NCBI GenBank assembly: GCA_020854055.1
Contig: JADZGD010000018.1
Span: 25,945-89,944 of the forward strand
DNA: 64,000 nucleotides
Direction: 5' to 3'
DNA from: Bryobacterales bacterium
Lineage (GTDB): Bacteria > Acidobacteriota > Terriglobia > Bryobacterales > Bryobacteraceae
This document shows, in pieces, positions 55,625 through 64,000 of the stretch (positions within the stretch are counted from its first letter, which is position 1; each line of letters begins with the position of its first letter). A program made the translations under genes and the position numbers. The notes below the pieces were generated by a model. It was not told the DNA's origin. It did no database searches and saw only the letters and a list, made by a program, of their open reading frames with translations.

Positions 55625-56392
55625 ATGAATCGTCTGCGTGCGGAGTTGATGGCCGAATTTCTCGGAACCTTTGTTCTTATACTCTTCGGTAATGGTGTCG
55701 TCGCCATGGTCAAGCTGTTCGGAACCGGCGTGCCCGGTGAAATCGTCATGGGCGGCTGGACCAACATCACCCTGGCCTGGGGACTGGCCGTAACCATGGG
55801 GGTCTACATTGCCGGCCGTATCAGCGGAGCGCACCTCAATCCGGCGGTCACCCTGGCGCTGGCCGTCTTCCGGCAGTTCCCCTGGAGAAAGGTGATCCCA
55901 TACTCGCTGGTGCAGACGGCGGGAGCCTTTCTCGCCGCCGCCGTGGTGTTTGCCAATTACCATCCAGCCTTCATGAAGGTGGACCCCCAGTTGACCTCCA
56001 CCGCCGGAATCTTCACCACCTTCCCCACGTTTCCCGCCATCCTCGAAGCCGGATTCCTCGACCAGACCATCGGCACGGCTCTGTTGATCCTGATGATCTT
56101 CGCCATCATGGACAAATGGAATCAGCCCTCGGGCTACCTCACCCCGTTGCTGATCGGCCTGGTGGTGGTGGTCATCGGCATGTCGTTCGGCGGAATGCAC
56201 GGCTACGCGATCAACCCGGCGCGCGATTTCGGTCCCCGTCTGTTCACTGTATTCGCCGGATTCCGCAACAATGGCCTCACCGACGGACCCCGCATATGGT
56301 GGGTGCCGGTTGCCGGTCCGCTACTGGGATGTCTGCTGGGGGGAGCGGTTTACGATTTCGGAATCCGCCGCTACTTGCCGCCCGAGGATTGA
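55625..56392 (+). CDS. glpF: Glycerol-facilitator-type aquaporin
   Basis: Six-helix MIP channel (255 aa). The two NPA boxes are SGAHLNPAVTLA and YAINPARDFGPRLF; Asp after the second NPAR is the mark of aquaglyceroporins, which pass glycerol. Transmembrane runs are clear, e.g. GTFVLILFGNGVVAMV. The ATG has no evident ribosome-binding site. No glycerol kinase is adjacent, so whether glycerol, water or another polyol is the substrate is open. It diverges from the arg operon; its 3' end overlaps the opposite-strand ftsB-like gene by 22 bases. Confidence 0.92.
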   Translation: MNRLRAELMAEFLGTFVLILFGNGVVAMVKLFGTGVPGEIVMGGWTNITLAWGLAVTMGVYIAGRISGAHLNPAVTLALAVFRQFPWRKVIPYSLVQTAGAFLAAAVVFANYHPAFMKVDPQLTSTAGIFTTFPTFPAILEAGFLDQTIGTALLILMIFAIMDKWNQPSGYLTPLLIGLVVVVIGMSFGGMHGYAINPARDFGPRLFTVFAGFRNNGLTDGPRIWWVPVAGPLLGCLLGGAVYDFGIRRYLPPED

Positions 56393-56706
56393 GAAGCGCC
56401 CGCGCCGCCTTCCGGCAAAATGAATGACGTTTCGCCGGGCCGCAGCAGCTTCAGCCGTTTCCGGATCTCCTGCTCCTGCTCCGAGCGGCTTTCGTCCAGC
56501 CGCTTGAGGCGCTCCCGCTTCGTCTCAATCTCCTGCCGCAGGTTGGCATTCTTCTCCTGCAACTCGTGGATCGCCCGCTGCTTCTCGATGAGAGCCGGAA
56601 TCCCCTGCGGTCCACGCAGGGTGTTCACCATGTAAACAGCGGCCAGCGTCGCGACAATGAACAGGCCGATCTTGCGGGCCGCGGCCTTGGCCGCTTGACT
56701 GAACAA
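56371..56706 (-). CDS. FtsB/DivIC-type septum formation protein
   Basis: Small bitopic protein (111 aa) with one N-terminal transmembrane helix (KIGLFIVATLAAVYMVNTLRG) then a leucine-zipper coiled coil (IPALIEKQRAIHELQEKNANLRQEIETKRERLKRLDES) and the RPGETSF motif that ends the family. FtsB/DivIC proteins act in the divisome with FtsL and FtsQ. The Gly/Ser-rich tail is unusual. It overlaps the convergent glpF by 22 bases. Confidence 0.85.
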   Translation of the reverse strand: MFSQAAKAAARKIGLFIVATLAAVYMVNTLRGPQGIPALIEKQRAIHELQEKNANLRQEIETKRERLKRLDESRSEQEQEIRKRLKLLRPGETSFILPEGGAGASQSSGGK

Positions 56707-56785
56707 TTGAACTCCTTCTTTTGTTTATAATCCGATCTAACGAAAAGATCCACTGAAGAATCGCCGTGGATCCACAAATTCAGCC

Positions 56786-57109
56786 ATGACGGACAAAATA
56801 GTCGTTTTCTGCACCTGCGCTTCCGAGCAGGAGGCCGGTAAGATCGCCGCCGGACTGGTCGATCGCCGGTTGGCGGCCTGCGTCAACATCCTGCCCCGTC
56901 TCACCAGCGTTTACCGTTGGCAAGGGGCCGTCCAGAAGTCCGAGGAGTGGCTGATGATGATCAAGACGCGGCGCCACCTGCTGGAGCGCCTCGATCGCGA
57001 GATCCGCGGCATGCACTCCTACGAAGTGCCCGAAATCATCGCGCTCTCCGTGGTGGATGGCGCCGCGCCCTACCTGAACTGGATCGAGGCGGAGACCGAT
57101 GGAGAATAA
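56786..57109 (+). CDS. cutA: CutA1 divalent-ion tolerance protein
   Basis: Small trimeric protein (107 aa) of the CutA1 family, associated with copper tolerance but with unclear molecular function. Typical: VFCTCASEQEAGKIAAGLVDRRLAACVNILP, SVYRWQGAVQKSEEWLMMIKT and HSYEVPEIIALSVVDGAAPYLNWIEAET. The reading frame overlaps the next MFS gene by 11 bases, so the two are likely co-translated. Confidence 0.93.
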   Translation: MTDKIVVFCTCASEQEAGKIAAGLVDRRLAACVNILPRLTSVYRWQGAVQKSEEWLMMIKTRRHLLERLDREIRGMHSYEVPEIIALSVVDGAAPYLNWIEAETDGE

Positions 57110-58385
57110 TAGAACCGCAAGCGCAACCGGAAAACCGACTCACGCCCGCTACTGGGTCATCGTCTTCGCTGTCGCCCTCTCGGTCATCACCTACATTGAC
57201 CGGGTGTGCATCTCCCAGGCCGCGCCCTTCATTAAACGTGACCTGCACCTCAGCTCGGTTGAAATCGGTTACGCCTTCGGTGCTTTCGGCATCGCCTATG
57301 CGCTGTTCGAGATTCCCGGCGGCTGGCTGGGGGACTGGGTCGGGCCGCGCCGCGTCCTGCTGCGAATCGTCGTCTGGTGGTCATTTTTTACTGCCGCCAC
57401 CGGATGGGCCTGGAACCACGTCTCCCTCATTGTCACCCGCTTCATGTTTGGCGCCGGTGAAGCCGGTTGTTTCCCCAACCTCACCAAGGCCTTCACCACC
57501 TGGCTGCCGGAACATGAGCGCGTCCGCGCGCAGGGCATCATGTGGATGGCTACGCGCTGGGGCGGAGCCTTCACTCCAGCCCTGGTGGTGCTCGTCTTCA
57601 AGTTCATCCACTGGCGGCGTTCCTTTGAGTTGTTCGGCGCTATCGGTATCGTCTGGGCCATCTTCTTCTATCGCTGGTTCCGCGACAACCCGGCGAGGCA
57701 TCCCTCGGTAAATCAGGCTGAACTGGCGCTCCTTGAAGGCGCCGAGCAACGTGCCGGCAGTCATGGCGACGTACCCTGGCGGACCATGCTCACCATGCCG
57801 ACGGTCTGGCTGCTATGGGTGCAATATTTTTGTTTGTCCTGGGGCTGGTCGTTCTATATCACCTGGCTGCCGTCCTATCTCCAGCAGGCTCGCGGAATGG
57901 ATCTGAGTACCAGTGCGATCTTCGCCGGGTTGCCGCTGTTTTTCGGCGGCATCGGCTGTTCGCTCTCCGGTTTCGCAATGCGGCACATCGCGCGCCGGGT
58001 GGGCGGCGAGTCCAATGCCCGCCGCCTGGTGGCCTGCACGGGCATGTTTGGCGCCGGCGCGCTGTTGATCATCTCCACCAACCTCACCAACGCTGGCTGG
58101 GCGGTGGTCGCAATGGCGCTGGCCAGCCTCTCGAATGACATTTGTATGCCGCCGGCCTGGGGCGCTTGTATGGACGTGGGCGGACGTTATGCTGGAACGC
58201 TTTCCGGCTCTATGAACATGATGGGCAACGCCGGCGGCGCCGTTGCGCCGGTGGTTGTCGGCTATTTGCTCAGTCTGGGTCAGCAGAACTGGCCGCTAAC
58301 CTTCTATATCTCCGCCGGGATCTATTTCGCCGGAGTGTTTGCCTGGTATTTTATCGATCCGGTGACGCCGATGAAGGGAGCCTAG
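57099..58385 (+). CDS. MFS transporter, anion:cation symporter (ACS) type
   Basis: Twelve-helix transporter (428 aa) resembling the ACS family of hexuronate, glucarate and phthalate carriers. ACS hallmarks: YIDRVCISQAAPFIKRDLHLSSVEIGYAFGAFGIAYALFEIPGGWLGD at the N-terminus and GEAGCFPNLTKAFTTWLPEHERVRAQGIMWMATRWGGAF. The second-half WGWSFYITWLPSYLQQARGMDL is also typical. With a heparinase-like gene elsewhere in the window, a uronate substrate is possible but unproven. Its stop-proximal part overlaps the opposite-strand DUF2520-like gene by 90 bases. Confidence 0.88.
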   Translation: MENNRTASATGKPTHARYWVIVFAVALSVITYIDRVCISQAAPFIKRDLHLSSVEIGYAFGAFGIAYALFEIPGGWLGDWVGPRRVLLRIVVWWSFFTAATGWAWNHVSLIVTRFMFGAGEAGCFPNLTKAFTTWLPEHERVRAQGIMWMATRWGGAFTPALVVLVFKFIHWRRSFELFGAIGIVWAIFFYRWFRDNPARHPSVNQAELALLEGAEQRAGSHGDVPWRTMLTMPTVWLLWVQYFCLSWGWSFYITWLPSYLQQARGMDLSTSAIFAGLPLFFGGIGCSLSGFAMRHIARRVGGESNARRLVACTGMFGAGALLIISTNLTNAGWAVVAMALASLSNDICMPPAWGACMDVGGRYAGTLSGSMNMMGNAGGAVAPVVVGYLLSLGQQNWPLTFYISAGIYFAGVFAWYFIDPVTPMKGA

Positions 58386-59168
58386 CGGCCCGCTTCGCCC
58401 CAGCCGCTCGTCGGCCAGTCGCGCCGTGGTCAGGAAGAACTCGGCCAGTGCCGGGTCCAGCCGTTCCAGCGCCTCGAACTGGCCACCGGCGTTGCCCGGC
58501 GAACCGGGCCAGCCTTTCTTCCCCGCTTTGCGGTAGGCGCGCAGCGAACCGAGCACGGCCTGTTCCAGCATGGCGTAGGAAGCCGGCGGATTGAGGCCTG
58601 CGGCGCGGAAGCACTCCACCGCTCCCGCGGCCAGCGGCGTCACCAGGCTGGAGGCGAACGTCAACCCGGCCCGGTAAACCGGTTTGCCTCCCTGGCGCAG
58701 AACCCGGATTGCGGATTTGGGAATCCCAAAGGTCTGGCGAAATTCACGAATCGTCCGCCGGTCCCCCTCGGCCATGAACCCGGCGCCGCGCCGCTCCTCG
58801 GGAACCCACAGCGATGCAAGCCGGATTTGGCGCGCCGCCAGCGCTTCCATCCCGGTGCTCTCCGCCACCGGATGGCAAAGCATGATCGAGTGCCGCTCCC
58901 AGGCCGCCTCGCTCGCCGCCATTTCCCGCGAAATCTGCGGCAACAGCCGGGAGTCTTCCACGCACAGCAGCACCAGTCCGGCCGCGTCCAGGCCCTCGTA
59001 TCCCACCACCGGGTAGCCGGCGCCCAGCCGGTTCACCATCCGGCTCGCCACGCGCGCCGCCGGCGCTTTTACGGGTCCTAATCGGTCTCCAAGCAGCTTC
59101 AGCAGCGAAAGGTAGGGCTTAGCTACCCGTCCGGATACGATCAGCCCCACCGGCCGCGGTTTCCGCAT
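58296..59168 (-). CDS. DUF2520/Rossmann-like oxidoreductase-type protein
   Basis: Putative two-domain protein (290 aa). The N-terminus, [30 protein letters not shown] then [21 protein letters not shown], resembles a degenerate NAD(P)-binding Rossmann fold; HPVAEST and [24 protein letters not shown] recall the DUF2520 dimerisation domain. The start has AGGA five bases upstream and overlaps uvrB by 50 bases; the last 30 codons run against the MFS gene. That C-terminal tail ([18 protein letters not shown]) is atypical and could mean a lost stop. Confidence 0.65.
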   Translation of the reverse strand: MRKPRPVGLIVSGRVAKPYLSLLKLLGDRLGPVKAPAARVASRMVNRLGAGYPVVGYEGLDAAGLVLLCVEDSRLLPQISREMAASEAAWERHSIMLCHPVAESTGMEALAARQIRLASLWVPEERRGAGFMAEGDRRTIREFRQTFGIPKSAIRVLRQGGKPVYRAGLTFASSLVTPLAAGAVECFRAAGLNPPASYAMLEQAVLGSLRAYRKAGKKGWPGSPGNAGGQFEALERLDPALAEFFLTTARLADERLGRSGPLGSLHRRHRIDKIPGKHSGEIDPGGDIEG

Positions 59169-61146
59169 AGAGATCCTGTGCTTTCAATTCCTTGATTCGA
59201 TCACGATACTGGGCCGCTTTCTCGAATTCGAACTTGCGCGCGGCTTCGCGCATTCGTTCCTCCAGGTCGGCGATCAACCGCTCCCGTTCGGCCGGCGAGA
59301 GTGTCTCATCGGCATTCTCGATTTCCAGCGGGACAGTGACATAATCGGCTTCGGCCACCTGAATCAGGCTCATGTCAATCGGCCGGATGATCGATTGCGG
59401 TATGATGCCGTTCTCCTCGTTGTAGGCCTGTTGAATCCGCCGCCGGCGCTCGGTTTCGCTGATTGCGCGCCGCATCGAATCGGTGATCACATCGGCATAC
59501 AGAATCGCGCGTCCGTTCAGGTTGCGCGCCGCCCGCCCAATGGTCTGGATCAGCGATCCCTCCGAGCGTAAAAAGCCCTCCTTGTCGGCATCCAGTATCG
59601 CCACCAGGGAAACCTCGGGCAGGTCCAGTCCTTCACGCAGCAGGTTGACGCCGATCAGTACCGCGTATTCACCGCGCCGCAGGTCCCGCAGAATCTTCAC
59701 CCGGTCCAGTGTTGAAACCTCCGAGTGCAGGTAGGCGCACTTCACTCCCACCTCGGTGTAATACTCGCTCAGATCCTCGGCCATGCGCTTGGTCAGTGTG
59801 GTCACCAGAACCCTCTCGTTGCGTTCGGCGCGAATGCGGACCTCATTCAATAAATCGTCCACCTGGCCCTTGATCTTGCGCACCTCAACCGGAGGATCAA
59901 GCAATCCCGTCGGCCGGATGATCTGTTCTACCACTACGCCGCCGGTCTTGGTCAGTTCGTACGGTCCCGGCGTGGCCGAAACGTACAGCGCCTGGGTCAC
60001 CCGGTTCTCGAACTCCTCGAAGGTCAGCGGGCGGTTATCGAGCGCGCTCGGCAGCCGGAACCCGTAGGAGACCAGCACCTCCTTGCGCGAGCGGTCGCCG
60101 TGAAACATTCCCCGCAGTTGGGGAATCGTCTGGTGGCTCTCGTCGATGAACATCAGCGCGTCCGAGGGCAGATAATCGAGCAGCGTCGGCGGAGCTTCCC
60201 CCGGCAGCCGCCCCGAAAAGTGGCGCGAATAGTTTTCGATGCCGTGGCAGTAGCCGATCTCCCGGATCATCTCCAGGTCGAACATCGTCCGCTGGTAAAG
60301 CCGCTGCGCCTCGATCGCCTTGTTCTGCTTCTCGAGTTCACCCATCCACCAGTGCAGCTCTTCTTCGATGCTCTTCAGCGCCTTTTCCCGTGTTTCCGCG
60401 CTCATTACATAGTGCGTCTTGGGATAAATCGGCAGCCGTTTGTAGGTCTGCAGTACCTGCCCCAGCAGTGGATCGAACTGCGAAAGATTCTCGATCTCGT
60501 CGCCGAACATCTCGATCCGGTACGCATTATCGTCGTACGTGGGGAACACTTCAATCACATCGCCGCGTACTCGAAAAGTGCCGCGCTGGAAATTGATGTC
60601 GTTGCGTTCGTACAGAATCTCCACCAACCGCTGCAGAATGTGCTGCCGGCTCACCCGCTGTCCCTGCTCCAGCATCAGCAGCATCCCGTAGTAAGCTTCC
60701 GGCGACCCCAGGCCGTAAATGCAGCTCACGCTGGCCACAATCACGCAGTCGCGGCGTTCGAACAGCGAGCGCGTGGCCGCCAGCCGCAGCTTGTCCAGTT
60801 CGTCGTTGATGGTGGCCTCTTTTTCGATGTAGACATCCCCTGAAGGAATGTATGCTTCCGGCTGGTAATAATCGTAATAGGAGACGAAGTATTCGACGGC
60901 GTTACCCGGAAAGAATCGTTTGAATTCGGCGTAAAGCTGCGCGGCCAGAGTCTTATTGTGCGCCAATACCAGCGAAGGCCGCTCGAAATGCTCCATCACC
61001 TTGGCCATGGTGAAGGTCTTGCCCGAGCCGGTGACTCCCAGCAGAACCTGGTGTTTGTCACCCTCCTCGATGCCCCGAACAAGCTGATCGATCGCACTCT
61101 GCTGGTCTCCCCGGGGACGGTAATCGACCGCCAGGTGGAAAGCCAT
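59119..61146 (-). CDS. uvrB: Excinuclease ABC subunit B
   Basis: Damage-recognition helicase of nucleotide excision repair (675 aa). Walker A GVTGSGKT at residues 37-44, the beta-hairpin [12 protein letters not shown] near 100, helicase motifs [17 protein letters not shown], and [10 protein letters not shown], and a C-terminal UVR motif ([27 protein letters not shown]) for UvrC/UvrA contact. I start at [16 protein letters not shown]; the longer frame to 61248 runs through the tRNA region. uvrA and uvrC are not in the window. Confidence 0.97.
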   Translation of the reverse strand: MAFHLAVDYRPRGDQQSAIDQLVRGIEEGDKHQVLLGVTGSGKTFTMAKVMEHFERPSLVLAHNKTLAAQLYAEFKRFFPGNAVEYFVSYYDYYQPEAYIPSGDVYIEKEATINDELDKLRLAATRSLFERRDCVIVASVSCIYGLGSPEAYYGMLLMLEQGQRVSRQHILQRLVEILYERNDINFQRGTFRVRGDVIEVFPTYDDNAYRIEMFGDEIENLSQFDPLLGQVLQTYKRLPIYPKTHYVMSAETREKALKSIEEELHWWMGELEKQNKAIEAQRLYQRTMFDLEMIREIGYCHGIENYSRHFSGRLPGEAPPTLLDYLPSDALMFIDESHQTIPQLRGMFHGDRSRKEVLVSYGFRLPSALDNRPLTFEEFENRVTQALYVSATPGPYELTKTGGVVVEQIIRPTGLLDPPVEVRKIKGQVDDLLNEVRIRAERNERVLVTTLTKRMAEDLSEYYTEVGVKCAYLHSEVSTLDRVKILRDLRRGEYAVLIGVNLLREGLDLPEVSLVAILDADKEGFLRSEGSLIQTIGRAARNLNGRAILYADVITDSMRRAISETERRRRIQQAYNEENGIIPQSIIRPIDMSLIQVAEADYVTVPLEIENADETLSPAERERLIADLEERMREAARKFEFEKAAQYRDRIKELKAQDLYAETAAGGADRIRTGS

Positions 61147-61218
61147 ATCTAACCAGCCTAGCATCCGGCGCGGTATCCGACGGAATGCTAAACTGGTGAG
61201 GCTGTACCAATCAGAACC

Positions 61219-61308
61219 GGAGAGATGGCCGAGCGGTTGAAGGCGCACGCTTGGAAAGCGTGTATAGGGGTAACTCTATCGAGGGTTCGAATCCCTCTCT
61301 CTCCGCCA
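61219..61308 (+). tRNA. tRNA-Ser (anticodon GGA)
   Basis: Cloverleaf is clear: acceptor GGAGAGA (61219-61225) pairs with TCTCTCC (61298-61304), then G and encoded CCA to 61308. The anticodon stem CACGC/GCGTG frames the loop TTGGAAA with GGA at 61253-61255. A long variable arm (TATAGGGGTAACTCTA) marks a class II tRNA. The T arm is GAGGG-TTCGAAT-CCCTC. It decodes UCC/UCU. Confidence 0.97.
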
Positions 61309-61402
61309 CACAAAACCCACAAAACCCGGGACAGTACACTCAAACACCATTTCGTCAATCAAATCCCCATCTCCACTCGTCTCGCTGTCCGCATGCTCCT
61401 GC

Positions 61403-61408
61403 TATACT
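61403..61408 (+). promoter_or_regulatory. Candidate -10 before the GH38-like gene
   Basis: TATACT, five of six to consensus, lies nine bases before the chosen ATG at 61417, so the transcript would be nearly leaderless. The -35 region is poor. Confidence 0.3.
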
Positions 61409-61416
61409 CACGCCGA

Positions 61417-63903
61417 ATGTCTCGTCCACTACCGCCGCTACTGCTCCTGGTGGTCCTCGCCGCCAGCGCCCAAACCCCGGTCGTCTACCTCGTGCCCAAC
61501 ACCCACGGCACCGTCTCCGGCTGGTTGGTCGATTTCGATACCGAACGCAATTACGTCCTGAACAACTACCTGGCTCACCTGGACCGCATCAACCAGGACC
61601 CCGCCTATCGCCTCGCCTATTCCGAAGTCCCAAACCTCATCTCCCTGCTCCAGTTCGCCCCCCAACGCCTCGAAGAATTAAAGCAGCGTATCCGCGAGCG
61701 CAAAGTCGAACTCACCAACGGCTTCTTTCTCGAACCTGACGTCAACCTCTCCTCCGGCGAAGCTCTCGTTCAAATGGGCGTCCAGGGCCTGCGCTGGTAC
61801 GAAAAGTTCTTCGGCCTCCGCCCCCGCCACTGCTGGATGATCGACCTCACCGGCTGCCACCGCCAGATGCCCCAAATCGTCGCCGGCCTCGGAATGGACG
61901 ACATCGTCTACTGCCGCAACAACCCCACCAAGCAAGCCGTCTACTGGTGGCAATCCCCCGACGGCAGCCGCGTACTCGCCATCAACGACAGCCACTACGC
62001 CCAATTCGGCCTCAAGGAGGGTATCTTTACCGCCCGCGGCGCCGTTCCGCCCGCTGCCATCGCCCGCCTCCGCCAGTTACTTGAAATGCGCCAGCGGCGC
62101 ACCCCCAGCGCCAGCAGCCAACTCGCTCTGATGGGCAACGGAGATTACAGCCTGCCGCCCGTCAACCCCGCCTCCCCTTCTGCGTTTCTCACCCAGTGGC
62201 GCGGTCTCAACACCGGTTTCGATCTCCGCTTCGCCATCGCCGGCGACTACCTTCAGGCTATCCAGCGGGAGACGCAATCCGGCCGCACACGGCTTGCCAC
62301 TTTCCATGGCGATACCGGCTACACCTGGGAGGCCTTCTGGATGAATATGCCGGAGGTCAAACTCGCTTACCGCCAGTCGGAAACCCTCCTCACCGCCGCC
62401 GAACTCTACGCCACCGCCACCGCCAAAGCCTACCCCGCCCAGGATTTTTACAACGCCTGGATCAACCTGCTGATGAACATGGATCGCAATATCATCTGGG
62501 GAGCTGCCGCCGGCACAGCCTTCAAGGACACGACCCACTGGGATGCCTGGGACCGCTTTCAATTCGTCCGCCAGCACGCCCATCTCGCCCCGTCCCCCAA
62601 CCCCACGTTTCTAAATGCCCTCAACTGGACCCGTACTGATCCGGTCGAACTCGATCTCCCTCCCGGCCAGGCTCCCGCCAAGGCCACCTGCGAGCAAACC
62701 TCCCGCCTGACCTGCGTCCTGAATCTTCCGCCCGCCTCCGCCACCGCCCTCAAACTTGTCTCTGCCCGCGCCCCAGCCCCCAAGTCCATCCCCCTGCCGG
62801 CCCGCATTGATACTCCTTACTATGCCGCTGTCATCGACCCCGCCTCCGGCGCTCTTATCAGCCTGAAGGTGAAGCCTACCGGCCAGGAACTCCTCGGCGG
62901 ACCAGCGAACGAAGTTCTCATGGAGCGCGCCCCGGGTGATGGCGAAGGTTCGGAGCACTTCATGGCCGCGCGCCCCAAGCGAGTCCCGGTGGGTTCTTCG
63001 CGAACCTTCCAGCCAAAAATCGACGTGACTGCCGGCCCGCTCTCCACCCTGGTCGAGGTCTCTTCCGGGTTCTCCCGCGGCTCCAAGCTGGTCCGCCAGA
63101 TCCGCTTCTACCGCAACCACCCCCGCATCGACTTCACCACCACCCTCGATCTGGCCTCCTCCGGCGTCCTCGTCTCGGTCGACTTCCCGCTAGCCGGCCC
63201 CATCGCCGGCCGCGCCCGCGGTATTCCCTACGGTTTCGCCGATGGCATGGCTAAGGAAAGCGTGTTACCCGCTGTCCGCTGGTCCAACTACCAGCTATCT
63301 CCCGCTGCCGGACTCGCGCTGCTCGATCAGGGACTCCCCGCCCATGAATTGAATCCGAATACCGTCACCCTCATCCTGCTCAACGCCGTCCCCCGGTACA
63401 TGAAGCTTCCCAACCCGATGCTGGAAGGTACGGGCCGCCGCGAGTTCCGCTATGCCCTGGTTCCCCATGCAGGCTCGTGGCAAGAGGCAGCCATCCCCCG
63501 CCGCGCGTATGAATTCAACGCGCCGCTTTACAGGGTTGGAACGCCTTTTACCACCCTGCTGGACACATCGGCCAACGTTATCGTCGAAGCCGTTCGCCGG
63601 GTAGGAGATGAAATTGAAGTCCGGCTTTACGAAACCAACGGGGAGAAGGGGACCGCCTCGGTGAAGTTGAACCGGCCGTATTTGTCTGCGACACGGACCA
63701 ACCTGTTGGGAGAAACCCCCTTGCCCCTGCGGGAACGAAGCTTCGAGATTCGCCCGCAGCAGATCGTTACCCTAAGGTTCAAAACGGAGCAGCGCGCGCC
63801 CCTTCCCGTGCCGCTCGAGAATTGGACCGCCCTGGTTCCACCCGGCAAACGCGCAGCGCTTAACGTGCGCCTTACCGGAACAGGACACCCGGGCAGGGAC
63901 TGA
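61417..63903 (+). CDS. Secreted GH38-like glycoside hydrolase (alpha-mannosidase fold)
   Basis: Predicted secreted protein (828 aa) with signal peptide MSRPLPPLLLLVVLAASAQ. The N-terminal barrel resembles glycoside hydrolase family 38: ELTNGFFLEPDVNLSSGEALVQMGVQGLRWYEKFFGLRPRHCWMIDLTGCHRQMPQIVAGLG matches the family including the putative nucleophile Asp in WMID. The usual zinc motif after the first strand (HTHWDREW-type) is replaced by NTHGTVSGW, so one metal-binding Asp may be absent. C-terminal beta domains (about 470-828) follow. Start is at the ATG before the signal; upstream frame overlaps the tRNA. Substrate is unknown. Confidence 0.75.
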   Translation: MSRPLPPLLLLVVLAASAQTPVVYLVPNTHGTVSGWLVDFDTERNYVLNNYLAHLDRINQDPAYRLAYSEVPNLISLLQFAPQRLEELKQRIRERKVELTNGFFLEPDVNLSSGEALVQMGVQGLRWYEKFFGLRPRHCWMIDLTGCHRQMPQIVAGLGMDDIVYCRNNPTKQAVYWWQSPDGSRVLAINDSHYAQFGLKEGIFTARGAVPPAAIARLRQLLEMRQRRTPSASSQLALMGNGDYSLPPVNPASPSAFLTQWRGLNTGFDLRFAIAGDYLQAIQRETQSGRTRLATFHGDTGYTWEAFWMNMPEVKLAYRQSETLLTAAELYATATAKAYPAQDFYNAWINLLMNMDRNIIWGAAAGTAFKDTTHWDAWDRFQFVRQHAHLAPSPNPTFLNALNWTRTDPVELDLPPGQAPAKATCEQTSRLTCVLNLPPASATALKLVSARAPAPKSIPLPARIDTPYYAAVIDPASGALISLKVKPTGQELLGGPANEVLMERAPGDGEGSEHFMAARPKRVPVGSSRTFQPKIDVTAGPLSTLVEVSSGFSRGSKLVRQIRFYRNHPRIDFTTTLDLASSGVLVSVDFPLAGPIAGRARGIPYGFADGMAKESVLPAVRWSNYQLSPAAGLALLDQGLPAHELNPNTVTLILLNAVPRYMKLPNPMLEGTGRREFRYALVPHAGSWQEAAIPRRAYEFNAPLYRVGTPFTTLLDTSANVIVEAVRRVGDEIEVRLYETNGEKGTASVKLNRPYLSATRTNLLGETPLPLRERSFEIRPQQIVTLRFKTEQRAPLPVPLENWTALVPPGKRAALNVRLTGTGHPGRD

Positions 63904-63924
63904 GCGATACCCGGCACCGCCCCT

Positions 63925-64000
63925 TCACAGCCGCGGCAGCAGCCCGGAGTCCCCCAGAACCTCAATCCGCCGCCGGTCCGCCGTCCCAACGCCCATCCGC
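63925..64000 (-). CDS. 3' end of a minus-strand reading frame, truncated by the window edge
   Basis: Twenty-four codons end at a TGA at 63925-63927 and are open to the right edge; the text RRRIEVLGDSGLLPRL looks like a normal protein C-terminus and codon use fits the neighbours. It lies convergent to the GH38-like gene, 21 bases after its stop. Product not recognisable from this fragment. Confidence 0.4.
   Translation of the reverse strand, partial: RMGVGTADRRRIEVLGDSGLLPRL

Noticed and set aside
61225..61416. An upstream extension of the GH38-like gene running through tRNA-Ser
   Set aside because: It would translate the tRNA; the signal peptide begins at the ATG at 61417.
1..64000. CRISPR arrays, insertion sequences or prophage genes
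   Set aside because: No regularly spaced repeats, transposase, integrase or phage structural genes were seen; tRNA-Ser has no duplicated 3' end nearby to mark an integration site.

Overview
The window is about 64 kb of GC-rich, densely packed bacterial chromosome, most likely from an Acidobacteriota member of the Solibacter/Bryobacter kind. The main pointers are a secreted VWFA protein of the acidobacterial expanded family, two-component-propeller and GH38-like secreted proteins of a type I associate with that group, E. coli-type complex I genes with fused nuoCD, and heavy use of GCC/CGC/GGC codons. This assignment is inference; no rRNA gene is present. I see no CRISPR array, prophage or insertion sequence.

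Layout. 1-9353 (minus): respiratory complex I operon nuoA-B-CD-E-F-G-H-I-J-K, running off the left edge. 9532-17297: a GNAT acetyltransferase, tpiA (plus), then a minus-strand run valS-nadC-birA-coaX-unknown gene whose members mostly overlap by 1 to 10 bases, preceded upstream by a DsbA-like thiol oxidoreductase. 17330-25582: a URO-D-fold protein divergent from a PAS histidine kinase, an MFS exporter, a VOC protein, and a secreted propeller/toroid protein coupled to a START-like lipoprotein-sized partner. 25739-27150: a small arsenic island (arsR operator and promoter, arsR, arsM, and a broken acr3), followed by mtnP. 28170-32804: ybdD-cstA, two poorly known genes and yceH. 32850-36257: a plus-strand trio of a ThDP enzyme, a TrmB-type regulator and an AspA/AstE-type zinc hydrolase. 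36270-40728: a membrane-anchored glycosyltransferase, the VWFA protein and a divergent HExxH protein.

40758-49179 (plus): DedA, a candidate structured small RNA with a strong terminator, DUF1385, prfA-prmC, dinB, argD, deoB and a PAS-LuxR regulator. 49278-55482 (minus): a Tat-exported heparinase-like protein, then the arginine operon argF-argG-argH-argR with tandem ARG boxes over its promoter. 55625-61146: glpF, ftsB-like, cutA-MFS, a DUF2520-like gene overlapping both neighbours, and uvrB. 61219-61308: tRNA-Ser(GGA). 61417-63903: a GH38-like secreted enzyme. The last 76 bases hold the 3' end of a minus-strand reading frame.

Working together: argD (separate) and argFGHR supply arginine synthesis under ArgR control; prfA and prmC form the release-factor/methylase pair; arsR-arsM detoxify arsenite by methylation, with the efflux pump apparently lost. 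Nothing here is a proven new system. The best candidates for novelty are the three-hairpin RNA at 41474-41569, the ThDP/TrmB/AspA trio, the propeller-toroid/START pair, and the coaX-linked unknown gene. No stretch over 300 bases lacks a gene.
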